From: Bifidobacterium erythrocebi
GTDB lineage: Bacteria > Actinomycetota > Actinomycetes > Actinomycetales > Bifidobacteriaceae
Assembly: GCF_012932675.1 (NCBI RefSeq)
Contig: NZ_JAAIIF010000008.1
Coordinates: 186,001-250,000, forward strand
Reading direction: 5' to 3'
Length of the DNA stretch: 64,000 bases
The translations under genes and the position numbers were made by a program. The notes under the pieces are model-generated. The model was given only the letters and a program-made list of their open reading frames with translations, was not told the origin of the DNA and did not search any database. Each line of letters starts with the position of its first letter. Position 1 is the stretch's first letter. Shown here in pieces: positions 1 to 10,906 of the stretch.

Positions 1-1371
1 GAGGCGAACCCCATGCTGCAGCGCATCTACGGCGCGGCATTCGCCACCAAGGAGGATCTGAAGGCCTATCAGACCCGTCTGGAGGAGGCCGCCAAGCGCG
101 ACCACCGCAAGCTTGGTGCCGAAATGGATCTGTTCTCCTTCCCGGACGAGATCGGCCCTGGTCTGGCCGTCTTCCACCCGAAGGGTGCCGCCGTCATCAA
201 CGCCATGGAGGATTACTCCCGCGAGATGCACCGCAAGCATCACTACAGCTTCGTGCAGACCCCGCATATCACCAAGGGCGGTCTGTACGAGACTTCCGGC
301 CACCTGCATTGGTATAAGGACAGCATGTACCCGCCTATGCGTCTGGACGAGGAGAAGGACGAGAACGGCAATGTGATCAAGCAGGGCTTCGACTACTACC
401 TGAAGCCGATGAACTGCCCGATGCACAATCTGATCTTCAAGTCCCGTCAGCGTTCCTACCGTGAGCTGCCGCTGCGACTGTTCGAGTTCGGCACCGTGTA
501 CCGTTACGAGAAGTCCGGCGAGGTGCATGGCCTGACCCGCGTGCGCGGCCTGACTCAGGACGATTCCCATATCTACTGCACCCGCGATCAGATGAAGGAC
601 GAGCTCAAGAGCCTGCTCAACTTCGTGCTGGGACTGCTCAAGGACTTCGGCCTGGACGACTTCTACCTGGAGCTGTCCACCAAGGATCCGCACAAGTACG
701 TCGGCTCCGACGAGATCTGGGAGGAAGCCACCAACACGCTGGCCGAGGTCGCCAAGGAATCCGGTCTGGAACTGGTTGACGACCCCTGCGGCGCCGCGTT
801 CTACGGCCCGAAGATCTCCGTGCAGGCACGTGATGCGATCGGCCGTACCTGGCAGGTCTCCACCATCCAGCTCGACTTCAACCTGCCTGAGCGTTTCAAG
901 CTCGAATACATCGCCGCCGACGGCACCCATCAGCGTCCGGTGATGATCCACCGCGCACTGTTCGGCTCCATCGAGCGTTTCTTCGCCGTACTGCTCGAGC
1001 ACTACGCAGGCGCCTTCCCGGCATGGCTCGCCCCCGTCCAGGTGCTGGGCGTGCCGGTTGCGGACGAATTCGCCCTGCACCTGCAGAAGTTCATCTCCAG
1101 CCTGGAGGAGGAGACCGTTCGTTGCGAGATCGACCTGTCCGACGATCGTTTCGGCAAGAAGATCCGCAACGCCTCCAAGTCCAAGGCGCCGTTCATCCTC
1201 ATCGTCGGCGAGGAGGACATGAACAACAACGCTGTGAGCTTCCGTTTCCGCGACGGCAGCCAGCTCAACGGCGTGCCGGTCGACGAGGCCAAGGCCAATA
1301 TCCTGAAGGTCATCAAGAAGCGTGTCCAGGTGAACACGGTCGATGACTTCAAGGCCGCCATCGCCGACTGA
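1..1371 (+). CDS. thrS: Threonine--tRNA ligase, C-terminal part (5' end outside window)
   Basis: Charges tRNA-Thr with threonine in the cytoplasm. The reading frame is open from base 1, so the N-terminal TGS and editing domains lie upstream of the window; about 456 residues remain. The class II core is recognisable: the zinc-ligand segment KPMNCPMHN, motif 2 around [14 protein letters not shown], and motif 3 around [15 protein letters not shown]. The anticodon-binding domain then follows from [10 protein letters not shown] to the end. A strong hairpin lies just behind the stop codon, so the gene probably ends its own transcript. The identification is secure; only the start is missing. Confidence 0.96.
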   Translation, partial: EANPMLQRIYGAAFATKEDLKAYQTRLEEAAKRDHRKLGAEMDLFSFPDEIGPGLAVFHPKGAAVINAMEDYSREMHRKHHYSFVQTPHITKGGLYETSGHLHWYKDSMYPPMRLDEEKDENGNVIKQGFDYYLKPMNCPMHNLIFKSRQRSYRELPLRLFEFGTVYRYEKSGEVHGLTRVRGLTQDDSHIYCTRDQMKDELKSLLNFVLGLLKDFGLDDFYLELSTKDPHKYVGSDEIWEEATNTLAEVAKESGLELVDDPCGAAFYGPKISVQARDAIGRTWQVSTIQLDFNLPERFKLEYIAADGTHQRPVMIHRALFGSIERFFAVLLEHYAGAFPAWLAPVQVLGVPVADEFALHLQKFISSLEEETVRCEIDLSDDRFGKKIRNASKSKAPFILIVGEEDMNNNAVSFRFRDGSQLNGVPVDEAKANILKVIKKRVQVNTVDDFKAAIAD

Positions 1372-1377
1372 ACCCCT

Positions 1378-1432
1378 TGGCGCTAAGCGGATATTGCCAG
1401 CAATGTCTGCTTAGCGCCATACAATCTTTTTC
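1378..1432 (+). terminator. Rho-independent terminator after thrS
   Basis: Perfect 11 bp inverted repeat TGGCGCTAAGC / GCTTAGCGCCA (1378-1388 and 1409-1419) with a 20 nt loop, followed after a few bases by a T-rich tract. It begins 7 nt after the thrS stop codon and separates thrS from yebC. Confidence 0.8.
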
Positions 1433-1466
1433 GTTTGTCAGTAATCGTTTATTTGCTAGGAGCATT

Positions 1467-2222
1467 ATGTCCGGTCATTCCAAGTGGGCGACCACCAAGC
1501 ACAAGAAGGCTGCCATCGACGCAAAGCGTGGCAAGCTGTTCGCCAAGCTCATCAAGAACATCGAAATCGCTGCCCGTCAGGGTGGCGGCGACCCCGACGG
1601 CAACCCGTCCCTGTACGACGCGATCTACAAGGCCAAGAAGGCCTCCATGCCGGCCGACAACATCAAGCGCGCCGTCAAGCGTGGCTCCGGCGAGGAAGCC
1701 GGCGGTGCCAACTACGAGGACATCGTGTACGAGGGCTATGCACCCGCAGGCGTTGGCCTGATCATCGAATGCCTGACCGATAACCGCAACCGTGCGGCCG
1801 CCGAAGTGCGTTCCACCCTGACCAAGGGCAACGGCTCCCTGGCCACCAGCGGCTCCGTGTCTTTCAACTTCGAGCGCAAGGGCCAGATTGTGGTTCCCGC
1901 CGAGGGCGTGGACTTCGACGACCTGTTCGAGAAGGCCGCCGAGGCCGGTGCGGAAGATGTGACCGAGGATGGCGATGTCTTCACCGTCGTTACCGGTCCG
2001 TCCGACCTGACCGAGGTGCGCAAGGCCCTGCAGGACGCCGGTTTCGATTACGATTCCGCCGATCTGGTCATGGCTCCGAAGAACGAGGTCGAGCTGAGCC
2101 TCGAGGACGCCCAGAAGGTGTCCAAGCTCATCGACAACCTCGATGACCTGGACGATGTGCAGAACATCTACTCCAACTGGACCGCCTCCGACGAGGTCAT
2201 GGCGCAGCTGGAAGAGGAGTAA
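1467..2222 (+). CDS. yebC: YebC/PmpR family protein
   Basis: A 251-residue member of the YebC/PmpR (TACO1) family, known as a DNA-binding regulator and more recently linked to translation of difficult motifs. The start [14 protein letters not shown] is the family signature and sets the ATG at 1467. The frame stays open upstream to 1377, but that extension would run through the thrS terminator. It is followed by ruvC after 6 nt and then ruvAB, the classical yebC-ruvCAB neighbourhood. The promoter should lie in the short space after the thrS terminator. Confidence 0.93.
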   Translation: MSGHSKWATTKHKKAAIDAKRGKLFAKLIKNIEIAARQGGGDPDGNPSLYDAIYKAKKASMPADNIKRAVKRGSGEEAGGANYEDIVYEGYAPAGVGLIIECLTDNRNRAAAEVRSTLTKGNGSLATSGSVSFNFERKGQIVVPAEGVDFDDLFEKAAEAGAEDVTEDGDVFTVVTGPSDLTEVRKALQDAGFDYDSADLVMAPKNEVELSLEDAQKVSKLIDNLDDLDDVQNIYSNWTASDEVMAQLEEE

Positions 2223-2228
2223 TCCTCG

Positions 2229-2810
2229 ATGATTATTCTCGGCGTCGACCCCGGACTTACCCGTTGCGGGGTCGGCGTTATCGAAGCCGGCGCTTATCGC
2301 CGGCTTTCCTTTATTCACGTGGATGTGGTGCGTTCCTCGCCGAACATGTCCCAGGATCTGCGTCTGCTGGCCATCTACAACGGATTGGTCGAGAAGATGG
2401 ACCGATTCGTGCCGGACGTCGTATCCATCGAACGTGTGTTCGCGCAATCGAACCACAATACCGTGCTCGGCACCGCGCAGGCGGCGGGTCTGGCCATGCT
2501 TGCCGCGGCGCAGCGTGGCATTCCCGTGGCTTTGCATACGCCGACCGAGGCGAAGCTCGCCATAACCGGTGATGGCCGCGCTCAGAAGATACAGGTCGAA
2601 CGCATGGTCACTCGCATTCTGAATCTGAGCGCCATGCCCACGCCCGCCGATGCGGCGGATGCCCTGGCCTTGGCCATCTGCCATGCCCTTCACCCCGCAG
2701 GGGCGTTGCAGGGCGGGGAACGTGAACAGCATCTCACCGCGGCGCAGCGGCAATGGGCGCAGGCCGCGCAGAAAACACGCCGACGTTCCTCTACGGATAG
2801 GGGCATGTGA
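2229..2810 (+). CDS. ruvC: Crossover junction endodeoxyribonuclease RuvC
   Basis: Dimeric nuclease that resolves Holliday junctions together with RuvAB. The first catalytic Asp lies in [12 protein letters not shown] near the N terminus, a second acid in [13 protein letters not shown], and the C-terminal acidic residues in [14 protein letters not shown]. Length (193 residues) is normal for actinobacteria; the last 25 residues are basic and variable. It starts 6 nt after yebC and is probably co-transcribed with it, while ruvAB downstream has an additional SOS-type control site. Confidence 0.95.
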   Translation: MIILGVDPGLTRCGVGVIEAGAYRRLSFIHVDVVRSSPNMSQDLRLLAIYNGLVEKMDRFVPDVVSIERVFAQSNHNTVLGTAQAAGLAMLAAAQRGIPVALHTPTEAKLAITGDGRAQKIQVERMVTRILNLSAMPTPADAADALALAICHALHPAGALQGGEREQHLTAAQRQWAQAAQKTRRRSSTDRGM

Positions 2811-2849
2811 CGCCTGTTGCTGCGTTCCGTGCCGGATTCGTGTACACTG

Positions 2850-2865
2850 TCGAACAGTTGTTCGA
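2850..2865 (+). promoter_or_regulatory. LexA (SOS) box upstream of ruvAB
   Basis: CGAACAGTTGTTCG at 2851-2864 is an exact match to the actinobacterial SOS box CGAAC-N4-GTTCG, and the dyad extends by one base on each side. It lies just downstream of a possible -10 (TACACT, 2843-2848) and about 15 nt before the ruvA start, a position where LexA would block transcription. This implies that ruvAB is DNA-damage inducible separately from yebC-ruvC. Confidence 0.85.
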
Positions 2866-2878
2866 ATAGGGAGGCGTG

Positions 2879-3496
2879 ATGATCGGCTCATTACGAGGCG
2901 CCGTTGAAGTGGTCAGCACCACGCAGGCGGTTATAGAAGTCGGGAATGTCGGCTACGAGGTGCGTATGCCGGCGGCGGATCTGTCCCGCATGCATACCGG
3001 GCAGGAAGTGCACGTCTGGACGTACCTGAATGTCTCACAGGATGCCATCACCCTGTACGGTTTTCTGGATCAGGCCGCGAAGAAGATGTTCCTGCAGTTG
3101 ATCAAGGTCAGTGGTGTCGGCCCGAAAGTGGCGTTGTCCCTGCTGTCCACCTTGTCTCCCAACGATCTTGCCCGCGCCGTGGCGGACAATGACGCGACCG
3201 CCTTGTCCAAGGCCCCGGGCATCGGGAAGAAGGGCGCGCAGAAGATCATTCTGGAATTGAAGGGTTCCATCAATCTTGAGGATTTGGGGGAGAAGGAGCC
3301 GCAATCGCAAACCGCGAAGGACGCCGGTGCCTTCCAGGTCGTGGAGGGGCTGATGTCGTTGGGGTGGCATCAGCAGGATGCGCAATATGCGGTGCAGACC
3401 GCCTGCGAGTCCAACGGAATCGCATTGCCGTTGTCGCAGGAGGACGTGCCCAGGGTGCTCAGGTTGGCTTTGACGTCGTTGGATAGAGGACGGTGA
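2879..3496 (+). CDS. ruvA: Holliday junction branch migration protein RuvA
   Basis: Tetrameric junction-binding subunit that loads the RuvB motor. The start MIGSLRG and the OB-fold (GYEVRMP) are typical, helix-hairpin-helix motifs follow (VSGVGPKVALSLL and APGIGKKGAQKIILEL), and a C-terminal RuvB-binding domain ends the protein. A GTG lies one codon upstream at 2876. The ATG at 2879 is preferred because the GGGAGG Shine-Dalgarno at 2869-2874 spaces better with it and family members begin with MIG. It is separated from ruvB by 4 nt. Confidence 0.95.
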   Translation: MIGSLRGAVEVVSTTQAVIEVGNVGYEVRMPAADLSRMHTGQEVHVWTYLNVSQDAITLYGFLDQAAKKMFLQLIKVSGVGPKVALSLLSTLSPNDLARAVADNDATALSKAPGIGKKGAQKIILELKGSINLEDLGEKEPQSQTAKDAGAFQVVEGLMSLGWHQQDAQYAVQTACESNGIALPLSQEDVPRVLRLALTSLDRGR

Positions 3497-3500
3497 ATGA

Positions 3501-4562
3501 ATGAACGAGCCCTATGAACAGGTGAATACCGGTGCCAATGAGGAATCATTGCGTATGGTGTCCTCCCAGCCCATCGGGAACGAGCCCGTCAGCGATGAGG
3601 AATTGCGTCCGCATATATTGGACGGGTTCATCGGCCAGCCTCAGCTGAAGGCGCAGCTCCGTCTGTTCCTCGATGCGGCCCGCAAGCGCGAGACGCCTCC
3701 CGACCATATTCTGCTTGCAGGCCCTCCGGGCTTAGGCAAAACAACGTTAGCCATGATTGTGGCTAACGAGCTTGAGGTGCCGATCCGCATCACCTCCGGC
3801 CCCGCCATCCAGCATGCGGGCGATCTGGCGTCCATTCTGAGCTCGCTTGAGCCCGGGGAAGTGCTGTTCGTAGATGAGGTGCATCGTCTGCCGCGTGCGG
3901 CCGAGGAGCTGCTGTACATCGCGATGGAGGACTTCCGCGTCGACGTGATGGTAGGCAAGGGGCCTGGGGCGTCGTCCATCCCCTTGACGCTGCCGCGATT
4001 CACCATGATCGGCGCCACCACGCGCGAGGGAATGCTGCCCTCGCCGTTGCGTGCGCGATTCGGATTCACCGCGCATCTGGATTTCTACCCGCACGAGGAA
4101 CTGGAAAAGCTGGTGGAACGTTCCGCCGGCGTACTCGGTCTCGAAATCGATCGTGACGCCGCACATGAGCTTGCCCTGCGTTCGCGCGGCACGCCGCGTA
4201 TCGCCAATCGACTGCTGCGCCGCGTACGCGATTGGGTCATCGTCCACGATCTGTCCAAGGCCTCCGCCGACGATGTGCGCCAGGCGCTTGCCCTGTACCA
4301 GATCGACGCCGAGGGACTCGATCGGCTCGATATCGCCGTCCTGAACGCCATCGTACGGAACTTCCAGGGAGGACCGGTGGGATTGAACACCCTGGCCGCC
4401 ATGGTGGGTGAGGAGTCGGAGACGGTGGAGACCGTTTGCGAGCCGTATCTGGTGCGTGAGGGGTTCCTTATCCGAACCCCGAAGGGACGCGTGGCGACCC
4501 CGAAGGCCTGGCAACATCTCGGCATACGGCCGAACGAGGATGATGTCAGCAAGAGTTTCTAG
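3501..4562 (+). CDS. ruvB: Holliday junction branch migration DNA helicase RuvB
   Basis: Hexameric AAA+ motor for branch migration (353 residues). Visible elements in order: Walker [13 protein letters not shown], Walker [11 protein letters not shown], the sensor/polar segment MIGATTREG, the arginine-finger region PLRARFG, and a C-terminal winged-helix DNA-binding domain. It follows ruvA by 4 nt, so both respond to the LexA site upstream. The N-terminal extension of about 20 residues before the conserved [11 protein letters not shown] segment is variable in the family. Confidence 0.97.
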   Translation: MNEPYEQVNTGANEESLRMVSSQPIGNEPVSDEELRPHILDGFIGQPQLKAQLRLFLDAARKRETPPDHILLAGPPGLGKTTLAMIVANELEVPIRITSGPAIQHAGDLASILSSLEPGEVLFVDEVHRLPRAAEELLYIAMEDFRVDVMVGKGPGASSIPLTLPRFTMIGATTREGMLPSPLRARFGFTAHLDFYPHEELEKLVERSAGVLGLEIDRDAAHELALRSRGTPRIANRLLRRVRDWVIVHDLSKASADDVRQALALYQIDAEGLDRLDIAVLNAIVRNFQGGPVGLNTLAAMVGEESETVETVCEPYLVREGFLIRTPKGRVATPKAWQHLGIRPNEDDVSKSF

Positions 4563-4604
4563 TATTACCAGTTGGATTACCGTTACCGTGTTAAGGAGTT
4601 TATA

Positions 4605-5033
4605 GTGCCGTCCTCTCTGTGTCTCGCCGTTCTCGTGATCGTTTTCGGAGCCCTGATGTTCTGGCAATCCAAGAAGGCTAAGGAACAGCAGCAGGAGCAA
4701 AAGGATTTCCGCGCGAACCTTCAGCCGGGCACCGAGGTCATCACCATCGGTCGCGTCATCGGCAAGGTCGTCGAGGTGGACAATGAATATGACGAGATCG
4801 TCATCGATTCCGAAGGCTCCAAAATGCGTTTCGCCCTGAGCGCCATCGCTCGTGAATATATTCGTCCGGCATACGTCTCCGACGATGAAGTCGATGAATA
4901 CGGCAATCCGCTTCCGAAGAACGAAATCGAAAACGCGTCCGAAGATTCCGAAGCCGACAGCACGGAAGCCGCAGCGGACGGCGATCAGCAGCCCGCTGAA
5001 GCCGCTGTGTCCGGCGAATCCAAGAACGATTGA
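4605..5033 (+). CDS. yajC: Preprotein translocase subunit YajC
   Basis: Small membrane protein associated with the SecDF part of the Sec translocon. One N-terminal membrane helix (CLAVLVIVFGALMFW) is followed by a charged stretch and the conserved core PGTEVITIGRVIGKVVEV. The last 45 or so residues are an acidic low-complexity tail. The frame extends up to a TTG at 4572. The GTG at 4605 is chosen because AAGGAG at 4593-4598 lies 6 nt before it and it places the membrane helix at the very N terminus. secD/secF are not adjacent. Confidence 0.88.
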   Translation: MPSSLCLAVLVIVFGALMFWQSKKAKEQQQEQKDFRANLQPGTEVITIGRVIGKVVEVDNEYDEIVIDSEGSKMRFALSAIAREYIRPAYVSDDEVDEYGNPLPKNEIENASEDSEADSTEAAADGDQQPAEAAVSGESKND

Positions 5034-5044
5034 TCGGAACGGCA

Positions 5045-5629
5045 ATGGCCAACAATAACGACATCATCATCAAGGCACTGGGCAAGGTCGGCAAGGAAGA
5101 CGCCGAATATCTCGTTTCGCTTATTGGCTCGACCCCGGGATTCCCCAAGGAAGGCATCATCTTCCGCGATTTCATGCCGGTGCTTGCCGACGCACGCGGA
5201 CTGGATATTCTTCTGCGCGGCTTCGCAGCGGCGCTTCCCATCGCTCCGGAGGATTTCGACACCGTGGCCGGTCTCGAATCCCGTGGATTCCTCTTCGGCC
5301 CGGCCCTTGCGAACAAGTTCGGCAAGGGGTTCGTCGCCATCCGCAAGGCAGGCAAGCTTCCGCCGCCGGTGTTCGCCGAATCCTACGATCTTGAATACGG
5401 CTCCGCAAGCGTCGAGATCGAGCAGAACGCCATCCAGCCGGGTGAGCGCGTGCTGATCGTCGACGATCTCATCGCCACCGGAGGCACGGCACGAGCCGGT
5501 GCCGACCTCATCGAGAAGGCGGGTGGCGTTGTTGCTGGATTCAGCTTCCTCATGGAACTAAACGGCCTTGACGGCTGCGCCAAGCTGTCCGAGGCACCTA
5601 TCAGCACTCTCACCGCGATGCCCGCCTGA
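5045..5629 (+). CDS. apt: Adenine phosphoribosyltransferase
   Basis: Purine salvage enzyme making AMP from adenine and PRPP. The PRPP-binding loop RVLIVDDLIATGGTA is intact, as are the N-terminal FPKEGIIFRDFMPVL region and GLESRGFLFG. Length 194 is slightly above the usual 170-180 owing to extra N-terminal residues. The ATG at 5045 is preferred to an in-frame TTG at 5030 that overlaps the yajC stop. It lies 11 nt after yajC, so they are probably co-transcribed. Confidence 0.94.
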   Translation: MANNNDIIIKALGKVGKEDAEYLVSLIGSTPGFPKEGIIFRDFMPVLADARGLDILLRGFAAALPIAPEDFDTVAGLESRGFLFGPALANKFGKGFVAIRKAGKLPPPVFAESYDLEYGSASVEIEQNAIQPGERVLIVDDLIATGGTARAGADLIEKAGGVVAGFSFLMELNGLDGCAKLSEAPISTLTAMPA

Positions 5630-5688
5630 TAAGGCGCAGCGCGCGGATAAAACCAAACAGTCAGACACAACCAGGAATCGATCGCATC

Positions 5689-6882
5689 ATGGATCTATAT
5701 GAATACCAGGCGCGTCAGTTGCTTGAGGAGCAGGGCATCCCGACCCCGAAAGGCATCTACGCACAGAATTCACACGAAGTCGCAGAGGCAGCCGAGAAGC
5801 TCGGCTATCCGAATGTAGTCAAGGCGCAGGTCAAGATCGGTCATCGCGGCCAGGCCGGCGGTGTCAAGCTCGCCAAGACCCGTGACGAGGCGATTCTGGC
5901 GGCCGAGGACATTCTGCCCATGACCATTCACAAGCACAAGGTCAATGGCGTGCTCGTTGCCGAAGGCAAGAACATCCTGCACGAGTACTACGTCTCCATC
6001 TCCGTGGATCGTTCCTCGCGCGACTTCGATGTGCTTGCGACGGCCAATGGCGGCACCGAAGTGGAGGAGATCGCCAGGGAGCACCCGGAGTCCGTGAAGA
6101 GGCTCCATATCGAGGCGCTGGATGATTTCGACATCGATGCCGCACGTGAGATGGCCGAAAGCATCGGCTTCTACCATGCCGATGTGGATCAAGCCGCGGA
6201 GATTCTGCTGAAGATGTGGCGTTGCTTCAAGGAGAACGACGCGACGCTGGTGGAGATCAATCCTTTGGCCAAGATCGGCGATCCTGACGACGAATCGTCC
6301 AAGATGCTGTGCGCCCTGGACGCGAAGATCTCCCTGGACGACAATGCGGCGTTCCGTCATGACGGCTGGAAGCGTTTCGACGATCCGATGGCCAACGACG
6401 AACTCGAACGCCGTGCCAAGGAGCACGGTCTGCATTACGTACATCTCAATGGTCAGGTCGGTGTGATCGGAAACGGCGCCGGTCTGGTGATGAGTTCCCT
6501 TGACGCCGTGTCCGGCGCAGGCGAGGACCTCGGCTCCGGCGTCAAGCCGGCCAACTTCCTCGATATCGGCGGTGGCGCATCGGCCGAGGTCATGGCGGCA
6601 AGCCTTGAGATCGTCCTCAGCGATCCGCAGGTCGAATCCGTGTTCATCAACGTATACGGCGGCATCACCTCGTGCGAGCAGGTGGCCCAGGGTATTCTCG
6701 AGGCGCTGAAGACGCTGCCTTCCGTCAAGCCCATCGTCGTTCGTTTCGACGGCAATGCCGCAGCGGAGGGTCTGTCCATTCTGGGCTCCTCCAACAATCC
6801 GAACATCCATGTGGCGAACACCATGGAAGAGGCGGCCTATCAGGCCGCGCGCATCGCATCGACGACAAAGGAGGCCAACTGA
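5689..6882 (+). CDS. sucC: Succinate--CoA ligase (ADP-forming) subunit beta
   Basis: Nucleotide-binding subunit of succinyl-CoA synthetase (397 residues). The ATP-grasp fold begins with [18 protein letters not shown]; the grasp segment [18 protein letters not shown] and the metal/phosphate region VEINPLA are clear. The C-terminal CoA-ligase domain contains [12 protein letters not shown] and [13 protein letters not shown]. The stop overlaps the sucD start (TGATG), so the two subunits are translationally coupled. Bifidobacteria have an incomplete TCA cycle, so the enzyme probably serves succinyl-CoA supply rather than respiration (inference). Confidence 0.95.
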   Translation: MDLYEYQARQLLEEQGIPTPKGIYAQNSHEVAEAAEKLGYPNVVKAQVKIGHRGQAGGVKLAKTRDEAILAAEDILPMTIHKHKVNGVLVAEGKNILHEYYVSISVDRSSRDFDVLATANGGTEVEEIAREHPESVKRLHIEALDDFDIDAAREMAESIGFYHADVDQAAEILLKMWRCFKENDATLVEINPLAKIGDPDDESSKMLCALDAKISLDDNAAFRHDGWKRFDDPMANDELERRAKEHGLHYVHLNGQVGVIGNGAGLVMSSLDAVSGAGEDLGSGVKPANFLDIGGGASAEVMAASLEIVLSDPQVESVFINVYGGITSCEQVAQGILEALKTLPSVKPIVVRFDGNAAAEGLSILGSSNNPNIHVANTMEEAAYQAARIASTTKEAN

Positions 6883-7802
6883 TGGCACTGTTCATCGAAG
6901 ACGATGCCCCGGTTATCGTTCAGGGCATCACCGGGCATCAGGGCATGGTGCACACCGCCCGCATGCTGAAGGCGGGAACCAATATCGTCGGCGGCGTCAA
7001 TGCGCGCAAGGCCGGCTTGGACGTCACCTATCCTGCCGCCCGCAACGGCGAGGATGCCACCATCCACGTCTTTGCCACCTGTGCCGAGGCCAAGGCCGCC
7101 ACGGGTGCCGTGGCCTCCGTGGTGTTCGTTCCGCCTCGTTTCGCCAAGGATGCCGTAGTAGAGGCCATCGAGGCGGGCATCAAGCTCATCGTGGTCATCA
7201 CCGAAGGTATCCCTGTGGCGGATTCCGCGTATTTCGTGGAATTGGCATTGCGCAACGGTGTGCGTATCGTCGGCCCGAACTGCCCTGGTCTCGTCACATT
7301 CGCATCCTCCGAGCAGACGCATGGCGTCAATCTGGGCATCATCCCCGACGGCATCGTCAAGCGCGGCCCGCTTGGACTGGTCTCCAAGTCCGGCACGCTG
7401 ACGTATCAGCTCATGGGCGAACTCAGTGATATCGGATTCACCGCATGCCTGGGCGCCGGTGGAGATCCGATCGTCGGCACCACGCTGGTCGAGGCGTTGC
7501 AGGCGTTCGAGGCCGATGAGAACACCAAGGCCGTGATGATGATCGGCGAAATCGGCGGCAGCGCCGAACAGGACGCCGCGCAGTGGGCCAGCGAGCATAT
7601 GACCAAGCCTGTGGTCGCCTATATCGCAGGATTCACGGCTCCGGAAGGCAAGCAGATGGGTCATGCCGGCGCCATCGTGTCCGGAGGCAAGGGCACCGCG
7701 CAGGATAAGAAGATCGCCTTGGAGACCGTAGGCATCAAGGTCGGTCGTACGCCAGCGCAGGCGGCCGAGTTCATGCGCGAGGCCATCGCGGAAATCCGGT
7801 AA
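6882..7802 (+). CDS. sucD: Succinate--CoA ligase (ADP-forming) subunit alpha
   Basis: CoA-binding and phosphohistidine-carrying subunit. The N-terminal Rossmann CoA-binding motif VQGITGHQG and the segment [11 protein letters not shown] are typical, and the active-site histidine lies in [11 protein letters not shown]. The start at 6882 overlaps the sucC stop by one base; longer in-frame reading upstream lies inside sucC and is not used. Length 306 is slightly above the roughly 290 of E. coli. Confidence 0.95.
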   Translation: MALFIEDDAPVIVQGITGHQGMVHTARMLKAGTNIVGGVNARKAGLDVTYPAARNGEDATIHVFATCAEAKAATGAVASVVFVPPRFAKDAVVEAIEAGIKLIVVITEGIPVADSAYFVELALRNGVRIVGPNCPGLVTFASSEQTHGVNLGIIPDGIVKRGPLGLVSKSGTLTYQLMGELSDIGFTACLGAGGDPIVGTTLVEALQAFEADENTKAVMMIGEIGGSAEQDAAQWASEHMTKPVVAYIAGFTAPEGKQMGHAGAIVSGGKGTAQDKKIALETVGIKVGRTPAQAAEFMREAIAEIR

Positions 7803-7830
7803 TCGAACTGATAAGGGTCCAACGGCATCA

Positions 7831-9177
7831 ATGAAGAAGAAGACATCGGTTACCTCGATTTTCAAAGGAACCCTTGCAGCGGTAAGCGCATTGCTCATCT
7901 ATGCCATACCGCTTGGCTGCTTCATCGCGTTGATGCTGTTGGTCGTTTCCATGGAAGAGGGGAGCGACGGCCTTACCGCCCTTACCGTCTCACTGACGGA
8001 AGGCATGGTGCTGCTTTCCCAAGGAGTGCCGTTCACCTTCGGCACCATCAGGATGGCGATAACCCCGTTGATGCTCGCCGTCCTGTTGATAGCGCTGATC
8101 GCCCAGTGCCTGAGAAAAGCAGGCCCCAAGGCCGATGTCTGGCTGTCGGGTCTGCTGGTGTGGGTGCTGCTCAATCAGTTCTGCATTCGATTCACCCATC
8201 TGCAGATTCACGACGATGCCCTGCATATCGCGGGGAAAACCGCGCTGATCTGGTTGCTGGGCGTCGTGCTTGCCGTCATTCCGTCGAAATCGGCGACGGG
8301 AACGCTGCGTGGCGCATGGCGCAGGCAGGTTCCACAGGCCGTGCGCTCCCTGTTCACCGTGGCATTCGTGGTGGCCATGTCGGTGATGGCATTGCTGATG
8401 GTCATAGGACTGGCCACCGTCATCGCATGGACAGTGAACGGCAATGAGGCCGTGTCCAGGCTGTTCGAACTGATCAACATGCGCACCGGATCGAGGATCC
8501 TGACGTCCATCGCCTACCTGGCCTGGCTGCCGAACCTCATGGTATGGGCCGTCTCCTGGGTTGCCGGCGCGGGATTCTCCATAGGCGATCTGGGCACGTT
8601 CACCCTGTGGGTGGGGCAGTCCACCAATTTGCCGCCACTGCCGTTGTTCGGCATTCTTCCGAGCCCGGTTTCCAACGCCGGGGCTCGTCTTTCCATCCAG
8701 ATGTGCATTCCCGTCGCATGCGCGTTGACGGCCATCGCGGCGATGCTATTCGGACCGCTGAAGATCCGAATCTCCACAACGACCGATCGGGCCGAGGGCC
8801 AGCGTCTTGTCGTGCTCATGATCAGGCATGCGTTGATGCTGTGCGGCTCGGCCATCATCGTGCTGCTGCTGTCCTGGGGCATGTTCGCCGTGGCGAATGG
8901 CTCGTTGGGCGAAAAGCATCTCGCGTCGGTCGGCGTCGATGTCGTGGCGTCCATGCGCATGGTGGGTCTTGGCCTTCGCCAGGGATTCATCGCGGCATGG
9001 CTGGTCGCGGCCATCGCCGCGGCTCTGATGTATGGCGTCCGATGGCTTCTTGCATCGAAGAGGAGCGCATCGGATGAGCCCGCATCACCAAAGATTTCAT
9101 TGCAAACAACAGCAAGGGAGGAAAACGATGACAGCAAGTCGTCCGATCAAGAGGGCACTGGTCTCGGTCTTTCATAA
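7831..9177 (+). CDS. DUF6350-type multispanning membrane protein
   Basis: A 448-residue integral membrane protein of unknown function. It has roughly ten hydrophobic segments, beginning with an N-terminal helix around residues 15-40, and a hydrophilic C-terminal tail rich in Ser, Asp and Glu. The segment [20 protein letters not shown] resembles the conserved core of actinobacterial DUF6350 proteins, which commonly sit next to purN/purH, as here. Its last 50 bases overlap the start of purH in another frame, implying coupling. Confidence 0.75.
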   Translation: MKKKTSVTSIFKGTLAAVSALLIYAIPLGCFIALMLLVVSMEEGSDGLTALTVSLTEGMVLLSQGVPFTFGTIRMAITPLMLAVLLIALIAQCLRKAGPKADVWLSGLLVWVLLNQFCIRFTHLQIHDDALHIAGKTALIWLLGVVLAVIPSKSATGTLRGAWRRQVPQAVRSLFTVAFVVAMSVMALLMVIGLATVIAWTVNGNEAVSRLFELINMRTGSRILTSIAYLAWLPNLMVWAVSWVAGAGFSIGDLGTFTLWVGQSTNLPPLPLFGILPSPVSNAGARLSIQMCIPVACALTAIAAMLFGPLKIRISTTTDRAEGQRLVVLMIRHALMLCGSAIIVLLLSWGMFAVANGSLGEKHLASVGVDVVASMRMVGLGLRQGFIAAWLVAAIAAALMYGVRWLLASKRSASDEPASPKISLQTTAREENDDSKSSDQEGTGLGLS

Positions 9178-10753
9178 GGAAGGCATCGAGACCCTCGCCA
9201 AGGCCTTTATCGAGGCCGGGACTGAAGTGGTATCCACCGGTTCCACCGCGAAGCGCCTGGCCGAACTGGGCGTGAAGGTCACCGAAGTCAGCAAGGTCAC
9301 CGGTTTCCCCGAGTGCCTGGATGGTCGCGTCAAGACGCTTGACCCGCACATCCATGCAGGCATCCTTGCGGATATGACCAATCCGGATCATGCCGCACAG
9401 CTGGAGAAGTTCGGCATCAAGCCGTTCGATCTGGTGGTCGTGAACCTGTATCCGTTCGCCGATACCGTGCGTTCCGGTGCCAATGAGGCCGACACCATCG
9501 AGAAGATCGACATCGGCGGTCCGACCATGGTGCGTGCCGCCGCCAAGAACAGCGCGACCGTAGCCATCATCACCGACCCGGCCGATTATGCGCTGGTCGC
9601 TGGCCGTATCAGCAACGGTCAGGGCTTCACGCTCGAAGAGCGCCGCTGGCTTGCCGGCAAGGCCTTCGCCCACACCGCCTCCTACGACGCCACCATCAAC
9701 GAGTGGACCGCCAAGCACTGGCCGAAGCCGTCCACCGTGGAATCCGCCGAGGGCGAAGACGAGACCCCGGTCAACGAGGCCGTGTTCCCCGCCACCTTCA
9801 CCCGCACGTGGGATCGCTCCCACATGCTGCGTTACGGCGAGAACAGCCACCAGCAGGGTGCCCTGTATCTTGACCCGCTCAACCAGAACGGTTTCGCACA
9901 CGCCGAACAGCTGGGCGGCAAGCCGATGAGCTACAACAACTATGTGGACGCCGACGCCGCCTGGCGTGCCGCGTGGGACATGGCTCCGTCCATCGCTGTC
10001 GCCGTGGTCAAGCACAACAATCCGTGCGGTCTGGCGATCGGCGCAACCGCAGCCGAAGCACACAAGAAGGCCCATGCCTGCGATCCGATGAGCGCCTACG
10101 GTGGCGTCATCGCGTGCAACACCACCGTCACCCTTGAGATGGCGGAAAGCGTGCGCCCGATCTTCACCGAGGTCATCGTGGCACCGAACTACGAGCCCGA
10201 AGCGCTGGAACTGCTGCGCACCAAGAAGAAGAACCTGCGTATTCTCAAGGTCTCCGAACCTGCCAACCCGAAGACCCAGTTCCGTCAGATCGAAGGTGGC
10301 CTGCTGGTGCAGCAGCCCGATCTCATCAACGCCCCCGGCGACAGCCCGGATGCCTGGAAGCTGGTGTCCGGCGAACCCGCCGACGAGGCGACCATGAAGG
10401 ATCTGGTCTTCGCATGGCGTGCCATTCGCTGCGTGAAGTCGAACGCTATCCTGATCGCGCATGATGAAGCCACCGTCGGCATCGGCATGGGCCAGGTCAA
10501 CCGTGTGGACTCCTGCCACCTCGCCGTTGATCGCGCCAACACCCTGGCGGATGGCGCGGATCGCGTCACCGGCTCGGTCGCCGCATCCGACGCGTTCTTC
10601 CCGTTCGCCGATGGTGCCGAAGTGCTGATGAACGCCGGTGTGAAGGCGATCGTGCAGCCCGGCGGATCCATCCGTGACGAGGAGGTCATCAAGGCGGCCC
10701 AGGATGCCGGTGTGACCATGTACCTCACCGGTACCCGTCACTTCCTGCACTGA
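9128..10753 (+). CDS. purH: Bifunctional AICAR transformylase / IMP cyclohydrolase
   Basis: Catalyses the last two steps of IMP synthesis. The N-terminal IMP cyclohydrolase (MGS-like) domain begins [19 protein letters not shown] and contains [12 protein letters not shown]. The AICAR transformylase domain follows, with the conserved [18 protein letters not shown] and [10 protein letters not shown] segments and the C-terminal [10 protein letters not shown]. Length 541 is normal. The ATG at 9128 follows GGGAGGAAAACG and lies inside the 3' end of the DUF6350 gene. Confidence 0.96.
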   Translation: MTASRPIKRALVSVFHKEGIETLAKAFIEAGTEVVSTGSTAKRLAELGVKVTEVSKVTGFPECLDGRVKTLDPHIHAGILADMTNPDHAAQLEKFGIKPFDLVVVNLYPFADTVRSGANEADTIEKIDIGGPTMVRAAAKNSATVAIITDPADYALVAGRISNGQGFTLEERRWLAGKAFAHTASYDATINEWTAKHWPKPSTVESAEGEDETPVNEAVFPATFTRTWDRSHMLRYGENSHQQGALYLDPLNQNGFAHAEQLGGKPMSYNNYVDADAAWRAAWDMAPSIAVAVVKHNNPCGLAIGATAAEAHKKAHACDPMSAYGGVIACNTTVTLEMAESVRPIFTEVIVAPNYEPEALELLRTKKKNLRILKVSEPANPKTQFRQIEGGLLVQQPDLINAPGDSPDAWKLVSGEPADEATMKDLVFAWRAIRCVKSNAILIAHDEATVGIGMGQVNRVDSCHLAVDRANTLADGADRVTGSVAASDAFFPFADGAEVLMNAGVKAIVQPGGSIRDEEVIKAAQDAGVTMYLTGTRHFLH

Positions 10754-10814
10754 TCAAGAGCGATCCGGGTGGAGTGACTGTCAAGATTGTCGTTCCAGCC
10801 GGAATTTGAACGAT

Positions 10815-10851
10815 AGGCCCGGTCCGTTTGCCGATACAGCGGACTGGGCCT
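10815..10851 (+). terminator. Hairpin after purH
   Basis: Inverted repeat AGGCCCGGTCCG / CGGACTGGGCCT (10815-10826 and 10840-10851) with one G-T pair and a 13 nt loop. It lies 61 nt beyond the purH stop and is followed only by a short AT-rich stretch, so it is a probable but not textbook terminator. Confidence 0.55.
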
Positions 10852-10906
10852 AATATTGTGCCCGCATATCGTATCCAATGATCATCGAACATCGGCAAGG
10901 GGAGCA

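Noticed and set aside
1377-1466. Longer yebC start
   Set aside because: The extension reads through the thrS terminator hairpin and YebC proteins begin with MSGHSKW.
1449-2891. Long minus-strand open frame across yebC-ruvC
   Set aside because: It is antisense to well-supported genes, its protein has no recognisable domain, and such frames are expected in GC-rich DNA with strong third-position bias.
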